Source: Atriophallophorus winterbourni (Eukaryota; Platyhelminthes; Trematoda; Plagiorchiida; Microphallidae). From it: a stretch of DNA of 64,000 nucleotides. Every line of letters begins with the position of its first letter. Positions within the stretch are counted from its first letter, which is position 1. A program made the translations under genes and the position numbers. The stretch is from contig JACCGJ010010175.1 in NCBI GenBank assembly GCA_013407085.1, positions 1-64,000 on the forward strand, written 5' to 3'. The notes under the pieces were generated by a model. The model did no database searches and was not told the origin of the DNA. It saw only the letters and a list, made by a program, of their open reading frames with translations. Shown here piece after piece: positions 46,808 to 58,843 of this stretch.

Positions 46808-47180
46808 CTATCTACCGAATTCGTGAACATGACTAGAAGGAACCGACATCTTTTTTTCTTCTGTCACTCTTTGTGGCTTCTCTTTTCGATGTGAAACTTT
46901 TTGTTTTGTGATAAACTCCAGAAGTTAAATGTCTCGAGAGATCATGTTTTTCATATTTTCAATAGCAAATTCGCTTTGATATGGATGATAAAACTTATCG
47001 TTGTTTTTAATTTTATTTCTGCACTAGCGTTTTGCTTGATATCAATGCTTATTTACTATATCTCGACAGGTAATATTTTAAGAAGTTGCCAACTTCAACG
47101 AGTTCTACTTCCGCTTATAATAGCTGATCTCCATGCACCAAAGTAAGCTTCGACTTTAAGGTGGTCGATGTATTATTGTT
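46808..47180 (+). other. Probable kinase 3' UTR and flank
   Basis: No clear AATAAA close to the stop. An 81-codon hydrophobic frame (46901-47146) has no support as a gene. Confidence 0.3.
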
Positions 47181-47400
47181 TATGAAATCACAAGCCCGCG
47201 TACGGGCGAAATGCCACACTGGCGTAGACTACGCCCGGAGTGAGATAATGTCAGGTTGCTCAGGCTTGTCAAATAAAGGAAGGAGATTAACAGTAAGCCT
47301 TCAAAGCGTTTCCTCACGCAGTTCATTTTAGGTAGCAAATCGTTTTAGCACGGTGTTACATGTGCTGCAGCACAGAAGTACTACATGATTACACATCCGT
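47181..47400 (-). repeat. Rep-A, near full length, diverged
   Basis: GTTTATGAAATCACAAGCCC to AGTACTACATGATTACACAT. A further diverged fragment follows near 47455-47530 (CAGACTACGTGTGGGCTGAG). Confidence 0.7.
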
Positions 47401-47945
47401 TCTTTCTAATAATGTTGGAAACCCCAAATCTCTAAACAAACGATTTTCGTACTCACAGACTACGTGTGGGCTGAGATAGTGTCATTGCCATGATCTAAAT
47501 AATGGCTGTGAAATAGTCCCGTGTTTTCGTGTGGATCATGAGTTGTATCTAAATGCGCGTTAAGGTCTCTCTTCTATCAATCCTGGTTTTTGTCAAGACT
47601 TGGTAAACATGACACTATTTCAGCCTAACTGTAGTATTCGAATGTATAGCACTTCGATAACTTCATGCTTGTGATTTCATTCACCTACATAAACTTAACT
47701 GTAATCATGTAGAGCGCTTTATCTGCTATTGACCACAATCTTAATCGAATACAATCTCATTTTGGCAATTGCATTATGATATCCTATGTGTCGTGTCATT
47801 CTTTTTTATGACGCCCACTTACTGTTAGTTTGTAAACCGGAACGTTTGTGATTGAATCACATAAGTTTTATCATTATTTTTACCTCATAGTCGCGTCTAA
47901 TTTCGTGCGGTGTTTTTATCCCCCAATGGCGCTTCTTTGTGGCCA
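47401..47945. other. Non-coding stretch before duplication copy 2
   Basis: Only diverged Rep-A-like scraps (about 47455-47690). No gene. Confidence 0.35.
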
Positions 47946-48169
47946 TCATCATCATCATGAAGCACAAGTCGAGCCAAACAAAGTGCCAAGCAATATGAAG
48001 CAGGAAAAGCAGATAAGCAAGCGCGTAGAAGAGGGAAAGCAGGCAAGCGGAATACGCAAAAGCAAATGCACAAAAAAGCAGCTTGTTTTTGTAGTTTCAC
48101 TGCATGCGATTTTTTGGGTTTTTTGTTTTGTTTTTTGTTTTTTTATGTAAAATAATACCGAATAAAAAT

Positions 48170-49995
48170 TTATGACACACATAATAAAATACACTGGCGC
48201 CACTCACTTCGGTTTGTAGCCATATCGCGTAAGGTTTCCAGCCAACTATTAGGTGGAGCTTTTGGACCCCACCCAGGCAAACGAATACGCCCAACTGAGC
48301 CGAGCGCTACGGTGAGTTTCTTCATCCCAACGCGCCACGTCATGGACTGGCCACCCGATCTTTTCTTCCAGCTTCTGTCAGGCTCTGCGAATAAGGCGCG
48401 GTACGGTAAATGGTGAGTAGGCATTTTTAGTACATGTCCCAACCATCGCAAGCGAGCAAGCATCAGCATTTCTCTCAGTCCGCGGCCACCTGGTCCTAAC
48501 ACCCGCTAGCAGACATCTATATTTGTAACACGATGCTGCCACCGAATGCGAGCAATTCTACGCAGGCAACGGGTATCAAAAACAGAAAGCCGACGGACAT
48601 CTTCCGCTCGGATAGACCAGGTTTCGCAGCCATAAATAAGTGTAGCACGCACCACTGCGTTGTACACTCGGCCTTTAGTATGGAGTGAAACATCGCGTCG
48701 ACGCCACAGGTGGCGAAGGTTAGCAAACGCTGCACCCGCTTTGCGAACACGATGTGAGATCTCGTCCTCGACACAACCGCCAGCGGAGATACAACTGCCA
48801 AGGTAAACAAAGCTGTCAACCAATTCAAGATTGACATCGCACACAGTTAGTTTTGGAAGAGAGCCGCTCCAATCCTGGGTAAGTGTTTTACACTTGTTAG
48901 GCGCAAAGCACATGCCATACCTTGAAGCTTCAAGTGCCAGGCGGTCCAGGGCTTGTTGCATTATATGAGGGTCATCTCCCAGAAGTGCGATGTCATCGGC
49001 ATGCTCTAGATCGGTCGCTCGCTCACCCGGCAGAAGTTCAACACCTGTGCCCACCAGGCCAGCTAAAGCTTTTCTCAGGACATCGTCGATCGCGAAGTTA
49101 AAAAGGAACGGCGAGATAGGGCAGCCCTGCCGCACTCCGCTGGAGATATTGAACGAGGACGACAATTGTCCGTACGCTCGAACCCTGCCCGAAGTTTGGC
49201 AATATAATGCTTTCAAGATCCAAACATACTTCTCGGGCACTCCATGTCTCAGTAGACAGTTCCAAAGACTTTCACGATCGATTGAATCGAATGCCGCTCG
49301 GATGTCAAAGAATACCACGATAGTTGATTTACGAAAAGTGTGGCGTTGCTCCAGTAACTGACGGAGTGTGAAAATTTGATCTATGCACCCTCGGCCGGTA
49401 CGAAACCCAGTTTGCTCCTCACGGATTTGCTCTTCCCGTTTGGTACTAATCGGTGAAGCAGAATGGACGCCAGTATTTTAGGAGCTACTGAAATGAGACT
49501 GATACCCCGATGATTTTCACAGGAATCGCGCCGTCCCTTTTTGAAAATCGGAGCAATTACTGATTCTCTCCAAGGGATCGGAACGCGTTCCTCAGCCCAT
49601 ATGTTGGCGAACAGCGCTTGAAGTTCGCGAACTAAAGCGAAACCGCCATCTTTGAACAATGACGGAAGCAAAGCATCAGCACCTGATGCCCGATGGCGCT
49701 TAAGGCTCCGGACTACACTGTAAATCTCTGATTGAGTCGGAGCCTCAAGAGAAATCGACCATGGGGTACAGTGTTCCGTATTCTCGAAATCAGTGGGTGC
49801 AGAAGGCCAGTTAAACTGTGCTTCAAAATGTTTTGCCCATCGCTCCATGCGTCTGTGCATGTTAAAAAATGGCAAACCATCTGCTTCACGTATCAACTCA
49901 CTGATGCCTGGTCGCCCGCTTCCAGTTGTTCTGATGAGTTGGAACAATTTTCTGAAATTGCCTACAGCTGCCGCAGATTCCATTTCCGTGGCCAT
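48170..49995 (-). pseudogene. RTE-like reverse transcriptase, broken (copy D2)
   Basis: Same protein as D1 but disabled three ways: a 1-bp deletion near 49447 shifts the frame inside the HRLSTKREEQ segment; the YADD box reads HADD (LEHADDIALLGDD), losing the conserved Tyr; and a TAG replaces a Lys codon near 48508 (after TNIDVC). Open pieces are 49995-49381, 49318-48506 and 48502-48170. Confidence 0.85.
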
Positions 49996-50389
49996 ACCAA
50001 GCGTAGTCAGTGAACCGCTTATAACCCACTGCGATTTGGGTCAGCTTTTTTCTGAATATTCAGCGAAAGACTGATACTTTGGGTCAGAATCGTTAAAATT
50101 ATGTGCTGTCACAAAATTTTTATTCGGTTTTTTCGGGATCTTATATTCTGTGAAATAAATTGGCTAGCGTAGCTTATTATAATGCGCTGTAGTGAAAGCC
50201 GTAAAGAGGCTGTTCTACTTTTTGACAAAAGTTGATCAAAAGCATATTTGATTAGGGTCTGGGCATCTCATCCCAATCTATGTATTGTATCGTGTTTCTA
50301 TGGCAGTTATTCTTTCGGTATTTGCTACTGGTCTGCACGGATATGAAATCGTGTACTGATCCCGTAAAGCGCCTATAACCCTCAGAACT

Positions 50390-51363
50390 CGGAAAGTTTT
50401 ATGGTAGAAAAAACAGTAAGCGAAACAATAACCGTAGAATGACAATGCATGTCAAGTAAAAATACAAAATCTTCCAAAAATCAATGGGGACAGTCATACC
50501 GCATGGTTCGTCATATACTCATCGAGTTTAGAAGCGAAAACCTCAACAGATTCCGAGCGTATGATTTCTTCAGGTAAGATGTTCCAAGTGAAACAAATTC
50601 TGACCGCGAAAAAATTACGACGAATATCCAATTGAGAATGCGGAATGCTTAAAGTCTTTGAATGTGTTCGAGTAAGGCCATTGGGCTTCAGCGTATTTTA
50701 GGCGATGATTTTCTGTATGCAATATTTTAAATGTCAACAGGAGGTCACTCCGTATCCATCGTTGGGTAGATTTAGCTTTAACAATCGCTCTTTGAAAGGC
50801 AAATTTTTGTAACGGGAGACCAACTTTGTCGCAAGATGGTAAATCCTATCAAGTAGTTCGATATCCTCCTCAGCCATGATGCCCGGGCTTGAATGGAATA
50901 TTCCATAACTGGACTTACGTATTAATTAACCCATGGTGTATGTGATCTACTGCGGTTGCTTCGGGCGTTAAGACAAGATCAAGTGTTGAACGTTGGTCAA
51001 CACCTCATCTGCGAGTTGGCTGGTCAACATGGTTGTGCAGTCAAGCGATTTCGATAAGCTCCTTCAATTTATGTTCAAACGAATGCAGGGAGTGTTCAGT
51101 TCTTGAAATCATGCGGGAGATTTTTATCGCACAAGATCAGCAATCGAGTAGTCTGGTAGCTTGAGATGTATTGCAAGGATTCGATTAGTTTATCATTGAA
51201 TGAGCTTTCTGAGGATGGCGAGCGGTAAATGATGCCGATTGTACATTCATCTCCATTGACTAGGCTTACTGAATACCACATCATATCAAGAAGGCTGAGG
51301 TCAGGGTCGATTTCGTTACACTGCGTTCAACCTTCATGAAAATAGACTGCTAAATCGGTCGCC
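50390..51363 (-). pseudogene. CR1-like element, internally deleted (duplication copy 2)
   Basis: Same structure as 38370-39345: endonuclease piece (51284-51096) joined to the RT C-terminal end. The identical deletion junction in both copies shows the deletion came before the duplication. Confidence 0.7.
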
Positions 51364-52100
51364 GGCACTAAGCTACATGCGGAAACACGCTAGAGTCTCA
51401 CTACTATTTTTAGTTTAATTTCTTATATCTGTATAGGCCTGTTCAACCTGACAGTATCTTAGCCAACGTTCAGTCTATGTCTGTGCGGCATTTGACTGGA
51501 TCAGGCGTGCGGTTTCATCATCATCCTTTATTGCTACTCGTGTAATAATGTCTAGAATGATGATTATCCCTAGTATATGGTTGAACTACCAGAGCAAAGT
51601 CGAAGAATGGCTTTTGGTTACAAAAATCAGTTTTAAATTGTTTTCTGCGATTAGTGCTGTTTGTATACATATTTCAGAATAAACACCATCATTTTTATAC
51701 GTTTTCTTTTGTCGAGCTGATGCATCCAACACAGTGTGAAATCAGTTTGATCTAAAATGTGAATTGTCTTGTTCCATTACTCCGGCTTAAACAAATATAA
51801 GAAAAGTAAAATTGCAGTATTCTCGCATTTCCGATTTCAATCAATTCAGCACGGCGTTACCTCCATAGTACAGAAATACTGCGTAATTGCACATGCGTGT
51901 GATAATACGGAAAGCTTCTTTCACCATTAATTTGCTTTATGTGTATATTTTCCTTTTCAAAATTACAGTGCAATCGCACTGGTAACACGTTGCTAAATTG
52001 ATTTGCCGCTGATAATGTGCTACGTACGGAAACATGCTGGAATCTCATTGCCTATGCCTAAGTACGCATAGGCAACCTGGTGTTTCAGCCAGTGTAATTT
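51364..52100. repeat. Rep-A pieces of duplication copy 2
   Basis: 51364-51523 sense copy and 51853-52098 opposed fragments, as in copy 1. Confidence 0.6.
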
Positions 52101-52554
52101 GTCACTGTTTATTTTATGGCTGTGTGATTATGCTTTAATAAGGGGATTCAAATGCTCAACCTGTTTGGATGGATCAGGAGCACAGCTGTGTTAGCATATG
52201 GCCAATATTCAATCTTGATTAAGTGACTGTGTTTCAACTGATTTCACCGAGGTTGAACTGCGGTATATTCTGTCCGATTGTATGGCACCGCTTGACTCGG
52301 TAACTGCGATCATGACTTTTACGTGACAGGTTTCACGAATGGATTAGTTGGCTGCATTTCTCTTATATTAGGATAAGCTCCGTGTCGATATGCATCGCTC
52401 AGCAACAACACTATAGGGTACTGTCACGAGTCCGTTTGTCACGACTTCGTAGTAAAGCACACCAACTCCTTTCCCACCTTCGAACACTTTTAAAGAGATA
52501 ACCTCTATGCTCCTGAATCTTCTTTTTTTGTTTCTAATCAAATAAAATGAGGTG

Positions 52555-52750
52555 TGGGACTTCTGTACTGTGTCGTACTGATTTGCCACGGATACTGAGT
52601 TGCTTGAGGAAACACGCTAGAGTTTCATTACCATTTTTTTTGTTTCGTATATCTGTGTAAGCTTGGGCAACTTGACAACGGCTTAGCCCACGTGTGGTCT
52701 ATGACTGTGCGGCACTTTACCTGGATTCGACTCGTGATTTCATACATGCG
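52555..52750 (+). repeat. Rep-A, complete copy at the right edge of duplication copy 2
   Basis: GGGACTTCTGTACTGTGTCG, TGATTTGCCACGGATACTGA, then CTTAGCCCACGTGTGGTCTA and TTTACCTGGATTCGACTCGT with CATACATGCGTGCATAC tail. Only the first 50 bp are present in copy 1. Confidence 0.7.
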
Positions 52751-53504
52751 TGCATACAAATAAAATGATTTTGTTTGAATTTTCGCTACCCTTCCAACAG
52801 GTATACGTCCTTAGTTCTGTGAGTGACTGCTCTACTGTTCATGTGCTTTGTTTCAATTTGTTATCGTTTGTTTAATAAAAGAACCAAATTAATGCAACTG
52901 CTGATCGCGTTCATAATGCGTTTTACTGTTTAAATACTGTTGCAATCCAGACAATAACAGTATACGGAAAATGTTCAACACGGGCTACACAATCAATGCA
53001 AGCCCTTATTCCATCGGCTGTGTAATGTGCAGATTATGACTCGCCGGCAATTTGCCTTGACTATTGACGCATTAGCATCATCTCGAGCGAACGAGATGCT
53101 CCATGCAGTGATGATACAGTGAATTCCTTATTGCATCTGGTGTGAGAAACTACGATAGACTAAACATGTACTTCGTTGACTGGAATCAGTGCGAAGGCGA
53201 AATCGGGGCTTCACTGTTATCAGCAAAGGAAGATGTAGTGCCTGTCAAAATGCTTCCCGTAACTTGTGTTCGATTTCGGGGCAGGGACAGTCAACTATTT
53301 GGTATCTGTGTGGCAGTACCAGGCTGTGTACCACAGCATGGAAAAGCTTAGCTTATCCATCGGACTCTGCCGCAACGAATTGCATGTTTAAAAACGAGCT
53401 ACGTAGATCTTTGAACGCATTCGATTTCTCGGATATGAATCTGTTATTCTGTGCGTAATTGTAGAAGAGATTCCTATAGAAGTATTTAGAATTCCTCAGT
53501 CTGT
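52751..53504. other. Non-coding stretch
   Basis: Short frames at 53142-53458 show no recognised motif or splice-bounded exon. Confidence 0.3.
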
Positions 53505-53582
53505 CTCTGCTCTTAGCCCATGTGCAGTCTCTGACTGTATGGAACTTTGCCTGGATCAGGCTTGTGCTTTCATACATACATC
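53505..53582 (+). repeat. Rep-A, 5'-truncated, with (CATA)n tail
   Basis: TAGCCCATGTGCAGTCTCTG to GGATCAGGCTTGTGCTTTCA, TACATACATC. A clean short copy. Confidence 0.75.
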
Positions 53583-53670
53583 TCTGCTCATATTATGCAT
53601 TGGAGTGTTAAGTTTATCACTTTCTTCCAGATATTAATGGCGTTCAATTTTTGTTTACTTAGTTTAATTT

Positions 53671-53902
53671 AGATGGGTGCCGTTGGCACAGTGGGTAAGG
53701 CCTTCGACCTGCAACCGCACGATTCAGGTTCGAATTTTGACGTGGTTGCGGATTTAAGAAAATGTGCCCATCCCAGACCCCCCGCCGTACACCTGTGTAA
53801 AATAAGTATCAACAATAGTGCACAAAATCAAATCATGTTAGAGGAACCGTAGATGGGCGCTGGCCCTATTGGACCAGCTTGTCCAATACGTAAGTAAAAC
53901 GT
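53671..53902 (+). mobile_element. tRNA-derived SINE
   Basis: Pol III internal promoter boxes at tRNA-like spacing: A box TGGCACAGTGGGTAAGG (about 53684-53700) and B box GGTTCGAATTT (53727-53737). The head is tRNA-like but the acceptor arm does not close, so it is not a functional tRNA. The unrelated body includes CCCCCCGCCGTACACC and AGATGGGCGCTGGCCCTATT. It is unrelated to Rep-A. Anticodon-position bases read GCA (weak hint to tRNA-Cys). Confidence 0.75.
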
Positions 53903-55400
53903 TTAATTCGATCTCACGAATTTTGTGATACGCAGTACTAAACTACACACACAAACAAACCATTCTTGTATTGTTCTTTAGGATAGTAATCGATAAGGTG
54001 TAGGCAAGGGATCTAGGAAATCGTGCATATGAACAATTAATCACAGTTTCCTAGATCTCTCAAAAGACTTATTGGATGGTACAGTCCCAACAGCGAGGTA
54101 ACTGTCGATAGAGAGACGTTCTGGGAGCCAATATAATGTTCTCTTTTAGTATTCGATAAAGATTCATCACTATCAGGGATAGCATTACATCGGTATCAAC
54201 TACCGAAAGTTCAACTACCATATAAACTTAACACAATGAAATCCTAAGTGGACGAGGTTGCTTGGGAATTCGTCAGCCACTGTAGATCCAATGGCTTATC
54301 AGCGTATTTCAGATCAAAAGTAGAGTGACTAAAAGGAGTAGATCATCATGTTGATGGAATCAGGCTTGTGCTTTCATATATACATACATACATATTGATG
54401 GAAAATCGGGCTTGCTGGTGTTCGTTAATTCTCCACTCAATACTTTGTTGCTGCTATAGCAAGCATTACTTTCTGCCTACTCTTAATTTTAACTGGATTC
54501 CCAAACAGCGACAAATGTCTGCTCATAGGCTCTTCTGTGTTACGAAACAGTTCGCCTAAAAATAATGGTGAAATCTATCATATTAAAATTCGTCGCGTAT
54601 TCAGGCGTTTGCTCATTCTCAGAGGTTTGACACCAGCGGATATATACAGAGTACTCACAGTATTTTTGTTAACCTGTTAAATTTTTCTCGAGATCGGGCT
54701 GTTCATGGGATTTAAGATGCAGTTTTCCTTTAGAAATAACGGAGGCCTTGACTACTCTGTGTATACAATGATCTCAAGTGGCGCTGGTGTCAAGTACAAT
54801 GTCGTTTCAGGGGAGATTACAAGACTTGCAATTGCATGTTCTGCATGTGTTACGAGACATCCGTGGTGCAATACCCGTCGTGATTGCATGTGCTCATATT
54901 CAGGTATGAAATTGATATCAACAATAGCTAAAATATAATTACCAAAGCGGATCACCCCATCCAGTGATTGAATTCATATCACACTGATTTGAAGTTTTCA
55001 AGCAAACGAGGATTACGAACAGAAGTGATCAAGATCCGGGATTCAGGCTTTATTCGATTCAAAATGATCGTATAGTAGCTGCAATGGGAAAGAGATATGA
55101 TGAGAATATGAAAAGGTTTACTGTGATTCTGACAGGCAACATCACACACGTACCGTCGCGTGACAATATATAAGCTTTGGGTTTGATTATTCATTTCGAA
55201 TTGGGAAACTCAATGCAATGTCCATTTGCTGCCAGCAAAGCTGAAAGCCAATATAATCTGTTAATTGACTTCAAGCTACTTCCGTTCCCATATCGAATAT
55301 GCCATACCAGCAGGGTATCCTTTGTTTTAACAATATATTCAGCTATAGGAAACTCTACAGCGCAGAGCGACGATGATCGTCCTTAGACTTTCTAATTATC
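53903..55400. other. Non-coding or unresolved stretch
   Basis: A remnant of Rep-A end (ATCAGGCTTGTGCTTTCATA, about 54358-54395, with TACATACATACAT). A 77-codon frame at 54705-54938 with clustered Cys residues ends near a possible donor (TTCAG, GTATGA), too weak to call a gene. Confidence 0.35.
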
Positions 55401-55429
55401 CATGCGAAACGAGAATCAGACTACTGAAA

Positions 55430-55683
55430 CTGCATTCAGTCCAATATATACGAGGCGCACTAATCCTTATTTGGACAGTGCTTCGTCAAACAAACCATCC
55501 TTCCAGAAATTTGTTACATCTCTCTTAGCACACACAGGTGTGACCCTGTTTAAACTTTATGAACAGCATAGCAGGTCGAACTGCCGCAAATACGCATTTT
55601 CTGTCCGCACTATTCCATTGTTGAACAGTTTACCTACTCGTGTAGTACAATCGGATACCATTAACGCTTTTAAAAATCACTAG
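55430..55683 (+). pseudogene. CR1-like RT extreme C-terminus
   Basis: Reads SNCRKYAFSVRTIPLLNSLP then TRVVQSDTINAFKNH and a stop: the conserved R-Y-FS-R---WNSLP---V-----FK tail of CR1/Jockey-type RTs (with L in place of W). Only the last part is present. Confidence 0.65.
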
Positions 55684-56502
55684 ATCCTCATATGAACATG
55701 TATGTTTTGCGTTTGATAATAATCTCGAATGTCCACGCAAATAAGTACGATAGGATATATTGATGATATAATGGCAAGTTGTTTATGTGCATAAAGTCTG
55801 GTGAGGAAATCACAAAATTAAATCGGTGGCACTAATTCTGGGAAAGCCGCTCTGTTGTTCGGGTCAATCCGGTCACCCAGCTCCCAAACTTCTTCAATTT
55901 ACGTTTCCTAGTTTGGAAGATGATTTCACTTTTGCTCTCAAGTATGCTTCAAAACGACAAGCCATTTTCATTTGTTATGGTTGAGAGAACCTAATTCAAG
56001 AGCCGTCCATAGGTGAAATCGGTGTGGTTTCAGTGAGCCTTTGGTGAGTAGTAAAATGGTAAACGCCGTTAAACTTTTACGCTTATGTATCTAGGCCCTC
56101 ATAGGCTGTCTAGGTCAAGCAATGAATCACTTCAAATGGAGTAATTTCATTTTGACCGCTTCAAGCTTAGTTAGCGATCGACACTTTAATCCTCCAATTA
56201 GATTCATGATCCAAGTACACATGTTCAGTGGTTTAGAAGATATAGACTGTATAAAGTGCATTGAGCGTCCTAACCATATGTACCAACCATTACAGGCGGG
56301 TATCATTTTAGGTCAGACTGTCATGCTAGAGAGCAAAGCATGTAGATGAAACGCTTGGGGTAATTTAGAGTTTCCGCCTGAATAAAACGGTTTGATTTTT
56401 TCTTACACTGCCGATGGGTTTCATAGGGTATGATCGAAAACAAGAGCTAGGTAAATTTTTCCAATTAAAAAGCCTCATTTATTGGCCTTTCCATTACACA
56501 CA

Positions 56503-56539
56503 CAACGATCGTTTTCGTCAGTTTGCACTCATCAGGTTG
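56503..56539 (-). ncRNA. Hammerhead ribozyme motif
   Basis: Minus strand: CAAC, CTGATGA, GTGCAAACTGAC, GAA, AACGAT, C, GTTG. Stem I CAAC/GTTG is perfect (4 bp); core boxes CTGATGA and GAA and the A-U closing pair are intact; the site would follow GATC. Stem II keeps only two sure pairs. The flank (CATTACACACAC on the plus strand) resembles the 13.4- and 13.6-kb members. Confidence 0.55.
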
Positions 56540-56639
56540 GGACAGCATGATGAAGTTTCTCATCGTAGAATGATATTTTATAGAACTAGGATTGAAGTTT
56601 TATTATACAAGGTATTATATAGTCAATATTGTTCGATTG

Positions 56640-57790
56640 AACTGTGATTAATGTATGGATATAAAAATATGTGAGCTTAGAGCAACATCCTTCCTGCTAT
56701 ACCGTTGGTATTTCAGCGTCCATCCAAGAAGCAAAATCATTATACGTTAGATGGTGTACAAAAGTTATTACTACTTTGGAGGATTGGACCAAAGCGGAGG
56801 TGATGCGGTGCATGTTTGTTACATCGATATTATCAAAGATTTCGAGTATGTCAGTCATGACCTTTTAATCACAAGGCTGGAAGCTGATGGAATAATTGGA
56901 ATGTTACTGAATTGCATAAGGGACTAATAGTCTCGTCCATGTTCGCATGGACAGCCCTCTTTATAGAAAAATAGTCGTCACGAGTGGAGTTCCGCAAGGT
57001 TCTGTTCTTCGACTTCTCTTTTCGGTGTATAGGAATGATGCAGTTGAGGATTTATGGTATAATTTGATACTGTTTACCGATTATGTTAAACTATAAAGCG
57101 TGTCATTTAACGACTGTGTGGCATTACAGCGAGATAGGTGCACCTCATACCGTTGGTCTGGGACAAATGAGTTGCCATTTAATTCTGCAACATATAACAT
57201 GATGCAGCTTGGTAACACCCTGCACCAGACTTATTAGCCTGGCATGTAAGATCTCGTGTGGACTAAGATGGAAAAAATTTAGGTGTCGTGTGACCTCAAG
57301 CCGGGACATCATTGCCACACTGTGTATAATAAAGCATACTGTATATTGGGTCTGCTGAAAAGGACATTCAGGAGTTTTACACTCGCAACCTTATCCCGGA
57401 TACTAAATACATATTAGTATCCTGTTATGGAATATTAAAACCGTCCGCTTAAACACTTGCTAACTGCGAGGATCTTATTCAGCGATTCAAAGGCATTGAG
57501 CATCCCACATTCTCGATTGGATATCCGTCGTAATTTTTTGTCAGTTAGAATTTGTTTCACTTAAAACACCTTGCCAAAAGAAATCATACGCTCAGCATAG
57601 GTTACCTTTTTTTACTTCGAAAAACATGAAAAACCATGCACTATGTTACAGTCTGTATGAGCAACCGGAATATTATGTTTCAAATCCATATACTTCGTTA
57701 TCTTGTGGTTTGTGTTAAGTTGATTGTTTTTTCTACCGTACAAAATTCTGAGATCTCATCTTAAAGTTTAACAATAAAATGAGTGGTTTA
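56640..57790 (+). pseudogene. CR1-like RT, decayed, 5'-truncated
   Basis: Read through stops and shifts: YIDIIKDFEYVSHDLLITRL and EADGIIGMLL (motif A region), TSGVPQGSVL (motif B), LFTDYVKL (motif C, changed from ADD-V-L), KAYCILGLLKRTFRSF, and NFLSVRICFT, NTLPKEIIRSA near 57540-57600. The tail matches the CR1 family at 38.5 kb (RNFFAVRICFTWN), with a shared GTTTTTTCTACC stretch in the 3' UTR. Opposite strand from the other CR1 copies. Confidence 0.7.
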
Positions 57791-57949
57791 TAGACTAATT
57801 CTCGACACCAAGCATTGATTACAGCGTTAATTTGAAGCAAATTCAATCGTTCTACAATAATGTTTTTCTCGGGTGTCCCAAACGATCTCTTTGAAGCTGC
57901 AGTAACAATGGTGTCCTTAAATCCGTAAGGTCACAACGCTGGTTTTGTG

Positions 57950-58358
57950 TGTGTGTGTGTGAGCAACATGACAGACAAAGGATTGCACAAAAACGTGACA
58001 TTTGATACCGTACGCGACAGCTTGCTTTTTGTGATCGTGTGCGGCGTGGAATGTTACAGATAAGGATTAACACGGTTGAGAGTGTGTGATCTAATTTCAG
58101 CGGACGTTTTAGTCACCCGTTCGTCAGGCCAAGGTCAACCAAACAAAGCTCTCGATTATTAGGAGAATGAAATCTTCGAAAGAAGTTTTGCTGATGATGT
58201 AATCTAGCTTGAGGAGTTCAACAACAAATAAGCAAGCTCGGCGAACATCATTCGAAAAACAGAATGAATGACGGAAAAGCATGCAAATGAATATTTTGTT
58301 AGAATGAAGTCTTATTTGAGATTATCGAATTATCATTTTCGGAATGTTATGTACTTAC
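57950..58358. other. Non-coding stretch with possible PLE-type hammerhead remnant
   Basis: A (GT)n run lies near 57946. At 58094-58130, minus strand, CTGACGA, ACGGGTGACT, AAA, ACGT resembles the PLE hammerhead core (palindromic ACGT) but GAA is changed to TAA and stem I does not pair. Confidence 0.3.
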
Positions 58359-58575
58359 CTGGTACGGAATCGCACACATGGAAAATAATGTTATCCGTAT
58401 TTGTTCAATAACAGCCCAGTTTCGACAAACATAGCTGAAAGTCAACGGAAAGAATGAGTTTGATAAAGAAACGTCCTTCAAGGCATTAGCGTCTATTTCG
58501 ATCCAGTGCATGATATTGATTTGCATTTGATCAATATTTTGTGTAGCGTTTGGCTGATTTCCGTAAGAGTACTAT
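58359..58575 (-). CDS. Candidate exon of an unrecognised gene
   Basis: A frame open for about 65 codons (QINIMHWIEIDANALKDVSL, FFPLTFSYVCRNWAV) ends exactly at a strong donor (CCAG, then GTAAGT at 58358 downward). The acceptor is uncertain (for example GGAAATCAG near 58560). No family recognised. Confidence 0.3.
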
Positions 58576-58843
58576 TGATCCGTTGATCACATACGACAGC
58601 ATTTTGCTTTAGAAGCATTTCTAGGTGCGACTCGAAATTATCCTGCAGTCTTTTGACGGAAAGATGAGAATGATTTCAGCTATCAAATGTTAACTATGCT
58701 TTAAGATTTACCTTTAAAATCGACCGAATATACAAACACTTTGAAAGGTCTAGATGCGTGTAGACTAGAACAAATACCGCCGCTCGACCGGTGACGTAAA
58801 AGAGTGGCTTGAATCAATTTATCTAAACTTACACTGGGATGCA

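Larger units (their letters stand above)
47946..52600 (-). repeat. 4.6-kb duplicated segment, copy 2
   Basis: Twin of 35958-40582. Unlike copy 1, its right edge runs on through the complete Rep-A repeat (to about 52750), so copy 1 was cut inside Rep-A while copy 2 was not. Differences are few: single-base changes, a 1-bp deletion near 49447 and the 40-bp length difference near the left end. Flanks on both sides differ from those of copy 1. Confidence 0.85.

Noticed and set aside
46901..47146. Small membrane protein ORF after the kinase
   Set aside because: 81 hydrophobic codons in AT-rich DNA, no conserved motif, likely 3' UTR.
53671..53745. Functional tRNA gene
   Set aside because: Internal promoter boxes are good, but acceptor-stem ends do not pair and the sequence continues into a SINE body.
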